Source of the DNA: Streptomyces sparsogenes | Lineage (GTDB): Bacteria > Actinomycetota > Actinomycetes > Streptomycetales > Streptomycetaceae | NCBI RefSeq assembly: GCF_001704635.1 | Contig: NZ_MAXF01000132.1 | Coordinates: forward strand, 1-56,798 | Reading direction: 5' to 3' | DNA: 56,798 bases | Part shown: positions 53,196-56,798 of the stretch, one piece after another | How positions within the stretch are numbered: position 1 is the stretch's first letter | How the letters are laid out: every line of letters starts with the position of its first letter | Notes under the pieces: model-generated | The model's input: only the letters and a program-made list of their open reading frames with translations | Told to the model about the DNA's origin: nothing | Database searches by the model: none | Position numbers and translations under genes: made by a program

Positions 53196-53954
53196 TCACA
53201 GGGAGGGCGTGCGGCTGACCCGGCGGCCGAGCCGGTCCACGGCCCGGGCGAAGACCACCGCGTCGCGTACGGCCGCGCCGCCCGGGTCGTTGTTGAAGTA
53301 CGCGTAGACCTCGGCGCCCTCCGGCCACGCGTCGGCCACCCGGCGCGCCCAGGCGGCCAGCGCCTGGCGGCCGTAGCGCGGCGCGGGGCGGGCCAGCCCG
53401 TGGTGGAAGCGCACATAGCCCCACCCGGCCGTGCGCCACAGCGGGGTCACCGGCCGGGAGCCGGCGTCCGCCCAGCACAGCGCCGCCCCGCGCCGCTCCA
53501 GCACCTTCCGGACCCCGTCGGTCCACCACGAGTCGTGGCGGGGCTCCACGGCCACCCGCGTCCCGGAGGGGAAGCAGCCCAGGGCGGCGTCCAGCAGCCC
53601 GCTGTCGGCGCGCAGGGTGGGCGGCAGCTGCAGCAGCACCGGGCCCAGCCGGTCCCCGAGGCCCTCGGCGTGCGACATCAGCCGCCCGACCGGCTCCTCG
53701 GGGTCGCGCAGCCGCTTGATGTGGGTGAGGAAGCGGCTGGCCTTGAGGGCCATCACGAACCCGTCGGGGGTGCGGTCCCGCCAGGCGGCGAACTGCTCGC
53801 GGCTGGGCAGCCGGTAGAAGGCGTTGTTGGACTCGACCGTGGCGAAGCCCCGGGCGTACTCCTCCAGCCACAGCCGCTGCGGGCAGCCGGCCGGATACAG
53901 GACCTCGCGCCAGTCCTTGTACTGCCACCCCGAGGTGCCGACCAGGACGGTCAT
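53196..53954 (-). CDS. DUF72 (YecE-like) protein
   Basis: A 252-residue TIM-barrel-like protein of the DUF72/YecE family. The typical start LVGTSGWQYKDWREVLYP is followed by the family segments FATVESNNAFYRLPS and PDGFVMALKASRFLTH, and RPRHDSW-like EPRHDSWW. Function is not established to my knowledge. The ATG overlaps the preceding 79-residue gene, so the two are coupled. Confidence 0.9.
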   Translation of the reverse strand: MTVLVGTSGWQYKDWREVLYPAGCPQRLWLEEYARGFATVESNNAFYRLPSREQFAAWRDRTPDGFVMALKASRFLTHIKRLRDPEEPVGRLMSHAEGLGDRLGPVLLQLPPTLRADSGLLDAALGCFPSGTRVAVEPRHDSWWTDGVRKVLERRGAALCWADAGSRPVTPLWRTAGWGYVRFHHGLARPAPRYGRQALAAWARRVADAWPEGAEVYAYFNNDPGGAAVRDAVVFARAVDRLGRRVSRTPSL

Positions 53955-54190
53955 GCTTCGCCCGGGTGCCAGGGCGGCCACTGGCCGGGCCGGTCGACCC
54001 AGTGGACCTGCCCGGGGTCGTCCAGGTCGATGTCCGGGAACAGCCGGCGCACCCGCGGCTCGAACTCCTCCCGCTCCATCGGCTCCCAGCCCAGCCCCCG
54101 CAGCCAGACCCGCCGGTATCTGCTGTCCGCGTCGTACGAGTCCACGAAGACGAGATGGCCGGACTCGCTCGGATCCGTGGCGTTCTCCAT
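53951..54190 (-). CDS. 79-residue hypothetical protein, coupled to DUF72
   Basis: A short acidic protein beginning MENATDPSESGHLVFVDSYD, rich in Trp and Arg toward the end (QVHWVDRPGQWPPWHPG). It overlaps the DUF72 start by 4 bases (ATGA), the signature of coupled translation, and has strong third-position GC. I do not recognise a domain. It probably works with the DUF72 protein. Confidence 0.75.
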   Translation of the reverse strand: MENATDPSESGHLVFVDSYDADSRYRRVWLRGLGWEPMEREEFEPRVRRLFPDIDLDDPGQVHWVDRPGQWPPWHPGEA

Positions 54191-54353
54191 GGCTCCAGGG
54201 TGGGCCGCCCCGGCCCGCTCGCGCGCGCCGGCGGGGCCGACCGGGTCCCCGCCGGTTTGCGGACCGGCGCATTCTCGGATTGATTCGTAAGGGGGCCGGG
54301 CGAGGCGACGGGCGGCCGGCTCTTCGGTCCGGTCTCCTGCGCTGGGGGTGATC

Positions 54354-55016
54354 ATGATCTTCGTCGACCGCGCGGACGCCGGGCGGCGCCTGGCCGCACG
54401 GCTGCGGCCGCTGGCCGACGAGGACCCGGTGGTGCTCGGGCTGCCGCGCGGCGGGGTGCCGGTGGGCTTCGAGGTCGCGCGGGAGCTCGAGGCCCCCCTG
54501 GACGTGATCATCGTGCGCAAGCTCGGCGTCCCCTTCCACCGCGAGCTGGGCTTCGGCGCCATCGGCGAGGGCGGGGTGCGCGTGGTGCACGACGCGATCG
54601 TGCGGATGAGCCGGGCGCGCGAGGAGGAGCTCGCGGAGGTGGAGCGGGACGAGCAGGAGGAGCTGACCCGGCAGGCGCGGCGGTTCCGGCGCGGCCGGCC
54701 GCGGGTCGCGGTCGGCGGCCGGACGGTGATCGTCGTGGACGACGGGATCGCCACCGGCGCCACGGCCCGGGCCGCCTGCCGGGTCGCCCGGGCCCAGGGA
54801 GCCGCCCGGGTGGTCCTCGCCGTCCCGGTCGCGCCGCCGGACGCCGCCGAGGCGCTGCGGCAGGACGCGGACGACGTGGTGTGCCTGTCCACCCCGGCGG
54901 AGTTCTCGGCGGTCGGCGAGTGGTACGAGGACTTCTCCCAGACCAGCGACGCGGAGGTCGTCGCCCTGCTGTCCCGGTCGCCCGGAATGCCAGGTGAGGC
55001 GCATCCTGGTAAGTGA
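54354..55016 (+). CDS. Phosphoribosyltransferase-family protein
   Basis: A 220-residue PRTase-fold protein. The PRPP-binding loop VIVVDDGIATGATARAA is at about residues 121-137 and GLPRGGVPVGFEVARELE near the start. In related proteins the domain is fused to a hydrolase; here it stands alone. ATG 54354 is used; a GTG two codons earlier is possible. It is divergent from the DUF72 pair and precedes the DUF1876 gene by 20 bases in the same direction. Confidence 0.9.
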   Translation: MIFVDRADAGRRLAARLRPLADEDPVVLGLPRGGVPVGFEVARELEAPLDVIIVRKLGVPFHRELGFGAIGEGGVRVVHDAIVRMSRAREEELAEVERDEQEELTRQARRFRRGRPRVAVGGRTVIVVDDGIATGATARAACRVARAQGAARVVLAVPVAPPDAAEALRQDADDVVCLSTPAEFSAVGEWYEDFSQTSDAEVVALLSRSPGMPGEAHPGK

Positions 55017-55036
55017 CGCAGGAGGTGATGACCGCG

Positions 55037-55306
55037 ATGGAGACGATCGTGGGATGCGACATCGAGATGGAATTCCGTGAGCTCGGCCCGCTGACCGAAG
55101 CGGTCGTCCGGCTGAGGATGCACGACGGGACCGAGATGCTGGCTCAGGGCCGGGCGAACCGGAACCCCGACGACCCGGCACAGCCGCGGGTCGGCGAGGA
55201 GATCGCGGCGGCGCGGGCGCTGAACAACCTCGCTCACCGGCTGATCTCGAAGGCGGGCGGCGACATCGAGGAGGTCACGCACGCGAAGGCACATCTGGTG
55301 ATGTAG
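55037..55306 (+). CDS. DUF1876 (dsRBD-fold) protein
   Basis: An 89-residue small protein of the DUF1876 family (an actinobacterial dsRBD-like fold). METIVGCDIEMEF and the AARALNNLAHRL helix are typical. The start at 55037 follows GGAGG (11 bases upstream); ATG 55028 is too close to it. Often found beside stress-response genes. Function unknown. Confidence 0.85.
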   Translation: METIVGCDIEMEFRELGPLTEAVVRLRMHDGTEMLAQGRANRNPDDPAQPRVGEEIAAARALNNLAHRLISKAGGDIEEVTHAKAHLVM

Positions 55307-55313
55307 GGCGGGC

Positions 55314-55339
55314 CTGCCGCGGCCATCCAGCCGCGGCAG
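55314..55339 (+). terminator. Stem-loop terminator after DUF1876
   Basis: CTGCCGCGGC (55314-55323) pairs perfectly with GCCGCGGCAG (55330-55339) across a 6-base loop, 8 bases after the DUF1876 stop and ahead of the convergent wall-hydrolase gene. Confidence 0.65.
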
Positions 55340-55403
55340 AGCACCGTTCCGTTCGTACGCGACGCTCCTCGGAGACGCCCCTCGGAGGGTCCCTCGAACA
55401 CCC

Positions 55404-56711
55404 TCAGATCTGGACGCCCTTGGACCGCAGATAGGCGAGCGGGTTGACGTCCGAGCCGTAGTCGGGGCCGGTGCGCACCTCGAAGTGGACGTGCGGGCCG
55501 GTCACGTTGCCGGTCGCCCCGGATCTGCCGATCTGCCGGCCGCCGCTCACCTTCTGACCGACGTGGACGGACAGCGAGGACAGGTGCGCGTACTGGGTGT
55601 ACATGCCGTCGGGGTGGCGGAGCACCACCTGGTAGCCGTACGCGCCACCCCAGCCCGCGGCCACCACCTCCGCCGAGCCCACCGCCCGCACCTGGGTGCC
55701 GGTGGCCACGGGGAAGTCCACGCCGGTGTGGTGGCCGCTTGACCAGTGGCTGCCCGGGACGCCCCAGGCGGTGCCGATGGCATGGCCGGCGACCGGCGTG
55801 GTGAAGGACGACGAGGAGTGCGCCGACGAGCCCGACTGCCCGGCCCGCTCGCGCGCCTTCCGCGCCTGCTCCGCCCGCTGCTGAGCCGCCTGCTCGGCCC
55901 GCTGCTCGGCCCGCTCCGCCTGCTTGGCCCGCTGCGCGGCCTGCTCGGTCTGTTCGGCCCGGTCCGGCTGCCCGGCCCGCGGCCGGGTCTGGTGGGCCTG
56001 CCCGGCCGGGGCCCGGCTCGCGTCGAGCGTGAGCTTCTGGCCGGGGTAGATCAGGTCCGGGTCGCCGCCGATGACCCGGCGGTTGGCGTCGTAGAGCCGC
56101 TGCCAGCCGCCGTCCACGTCCCGCGCGTCGGCGATCCGGGACAGCGTGTCGCCGCTCACCACGGTGTACGAGGAGCCGGAGCGTCCCGCGGCGGCCGCGC
56201 CCCGGTCGGCGGCCCCGGTGCCGGTCTTGGGGGCGGCCTTCGGTGCGGCGGTGGCCTTCGGGGCGGCCTTCGGGGTGGTCCTGGGCGCGGCCTTGGAGGC
56301 CGCGGTGCCGGGGGAGACGTCCGCGGGCTGACCGCCGCGGGTCAGACCCGCCTTGACCGAGCAGACCGGCCAGGCGCCGGGGCCCTGGGCGTCGAGCACC
56401 TTCTCGGCGACGGCTATCTGCTGGGCCTTGGTGGCCAGATCGGCCCGCGCCGCGTAGGCCGTCCCGCCGAACGCCTCCCAGGTGGACTGGGAGAACTGCA
56501 GGCCGCCGTAGTAGCCGTTCCCCGTGTTGATGCTCCAGTTGTCGGTGGACTCGCACTCCGCCACCTTGTCCCAGGTGTCGACGGAGGCGGCGTTCGCCTG
56601 GCCGACGCCTATGAGGGGCAGCGCGACGCCGGCGCCGCCCGCGGTGAACGCGAGGGAGGCGCGGGAGACGCGGCGGGGCCGGGGCCTGCGGTGACGTCCG
56701 CGTGCAGCCAT
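55404..56711 (-). CDS. Transglycosylase-LysM-M23 peptidoglycan hydrolase
   Basis: A 435-residue secreted cell-wall hydrolase. Signal peptide (RPRRVSRASLAF to GQANA), then a resuscitation-promoting-factor/transglycosylase-like domain (about 44-120, WDKVAECESTDNWSINTGNG with the catalytic Glu), a Pro/Ala/Lys linker, a LysM domain (about 180-228, SYTVVSGDTLSRIADARD), an Ala/Glu/Gln/Arg-rich likely coiled segment (about 240-290), and an M23 endopeptidase (HTGVDFPVATG with His and Asp, and HVHFEV). It probably remodels peptidoglycan during growth or germination. The ATG at 56711 is preferred; ATG 56720 is alternative. Confidence 0.93.
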   Translation of the reverse strand: MAARGRHRRPRPRRVSRASLAFTAGGAGVALPLIGVGQANAASVDTWDKVAECESTDNWSINTGNGYYGGLQFSQSTWEAFGGTAYAARADLATKAQQIAVAEKVLDAQGPGAWPVCSVKAGLTRGGQPADVSPGTAASKAAPRTTPKAAPKATAAPKAAPKTGTGAADRGAAAAGRSGSSYTVVSGDTLSRIADARDVDGGWQRLYDANRRVIGGDPDLIYPGQKLTLDASRAPAGQAHQTRPRAGQPDRAEQTEQAAQRAKQAERAEQRAEQAAQQRAEQARKARERAGQSGSSAHSSSSFTTPVAGHAIGTAWGVPGSHWSSGHHTGVDFPVATGTQVRAVGSAEVVAAGWGGAYGYQVVLRHPDGMYTQYAHLSSLSVHVGQKVSGGRQIGRSGATGNVTGPHVHFEVRTGPDYGSDVNPLAYLRSKGVQI

Positions 56712-56728
56712 TGAGCTCATCCTCTCCT

Positions 56729-56798
56729 GACGCCTGCGAGGTGAGCTGTCGGGTTCGGGCGGGAGTTGCCCGGCCGCGCCTTGCTCGGTGCCCTGCCC
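56729..56798 (-). promoter_or_regulatory. 3' part of ydaO-type (cyclic di-AMP) riboswitch, cut by window end
   Basis: On the minus strand, 17 bases before the wall-hydrolase start, the segment GAACCCGACAGCTCACCTCG followed by CAGGCGTC matches the conserved 3' block of the ydaO leader as I remember it from streptomycete rpf and wall-hydrolase genes. Only the 3' side is in the window, so the fold cannot be completed. If right, translation or transcription of the hydrolase is lowered when cyclic di-AMP is high. Confidence 0.7.

Overview
The window is very GC-rich (third codon positions almost always G or C) and has the gene style of a Streptomyces or close actinomycete: GTG starts, overlapping ATGA/GTGA gene junctions, a snapalysin protease, DeoR/ROK/LacI-controlled ABC sugar importers, a PAS-GAF-SpoIIE-ATPase phosphatase, and a lysozyme-like/LysM/M23 wall hydrolase preceded by the 3' end of what looks like a ydaO (cyclic di-AMP) riboswitch. 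No rRNA, tRNA, CRISPR array, IS element or prophage was found. It reads as a chromosomal region specialised in carbohydrate scavenging.

Layout. 0.1-3.3 kb: HSL-type esterase, PucR-type regulator and a secreted PHB-depolymerase-like esterase. 3.4-11 kb (minus strand): ROK repressor, ribose-type ABC importer (ATPase, permease, lipoprotein), then a Gfo/Idh/MocA oxidoreductase and a xylose-isomerase-like TIM barrel. 11.2-17 kb (plus): DUF1684 protein and a complete, translationally coupled peptide/nickel-type ABC importer. 17-22.2 kb: SpoIIE-type phosphatase (with an apparent 3' frameshift) and small stress-type genes (DUF308, DUF2267, PPOX-type flavoprotein, a 51-residue acidic protein, SPW membrane protein). 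22.3-28.6 kb: acetylxylan-esterase-like hydrolase, a broken Lrp/AsnC remnant, htpG with an acidic linker, recQ, snpA.

28.6-39.7 kb is a probable L-rhamnoside locus: LacI repressor divergent from an overlapping MFS-GH106-GH78 operon, then a DeoR repressor divergent from an HpcH/HpaI aldolase suited to 2-keto-3-deoxy-sugar-acid cleavage. 39.7-41.2 kb: FAD oxidoreductase. 41.3-46.3 kb (minus): DeoR, ABC binding protein, two permeases and a zinc alcohol dehydrogenase, a polyol-type operon with no ATPase. 46.6-53.2 kb: DeoR plus GH4 glycosidase divergent from PfkB kinase, ABC binding protein and two permeases, again with no ATPase (a shared MsiK-like ATPase elsewhere is the usual streptomycete arrangement). 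53.2-56.8 kb: DUF72 protein, a 79-residue partner, phosphoribosyltransferase, DUF1876 protein and the wall hydrolase.

The most useful second-look items are the oxidoreductase/TIM-barrel pair with a possible non-hydrolytic glycoside route, the GH4-PfkB-ABC combination, the paired LacI and DeoR operator candidates, the SpoIIE frameshift, the acidic linker in HtpG, several short tandem repeats that straddle stop codons or precede genes, and the edge-truncated riboswitch. All function calls come from reading motifs; no searches were run.
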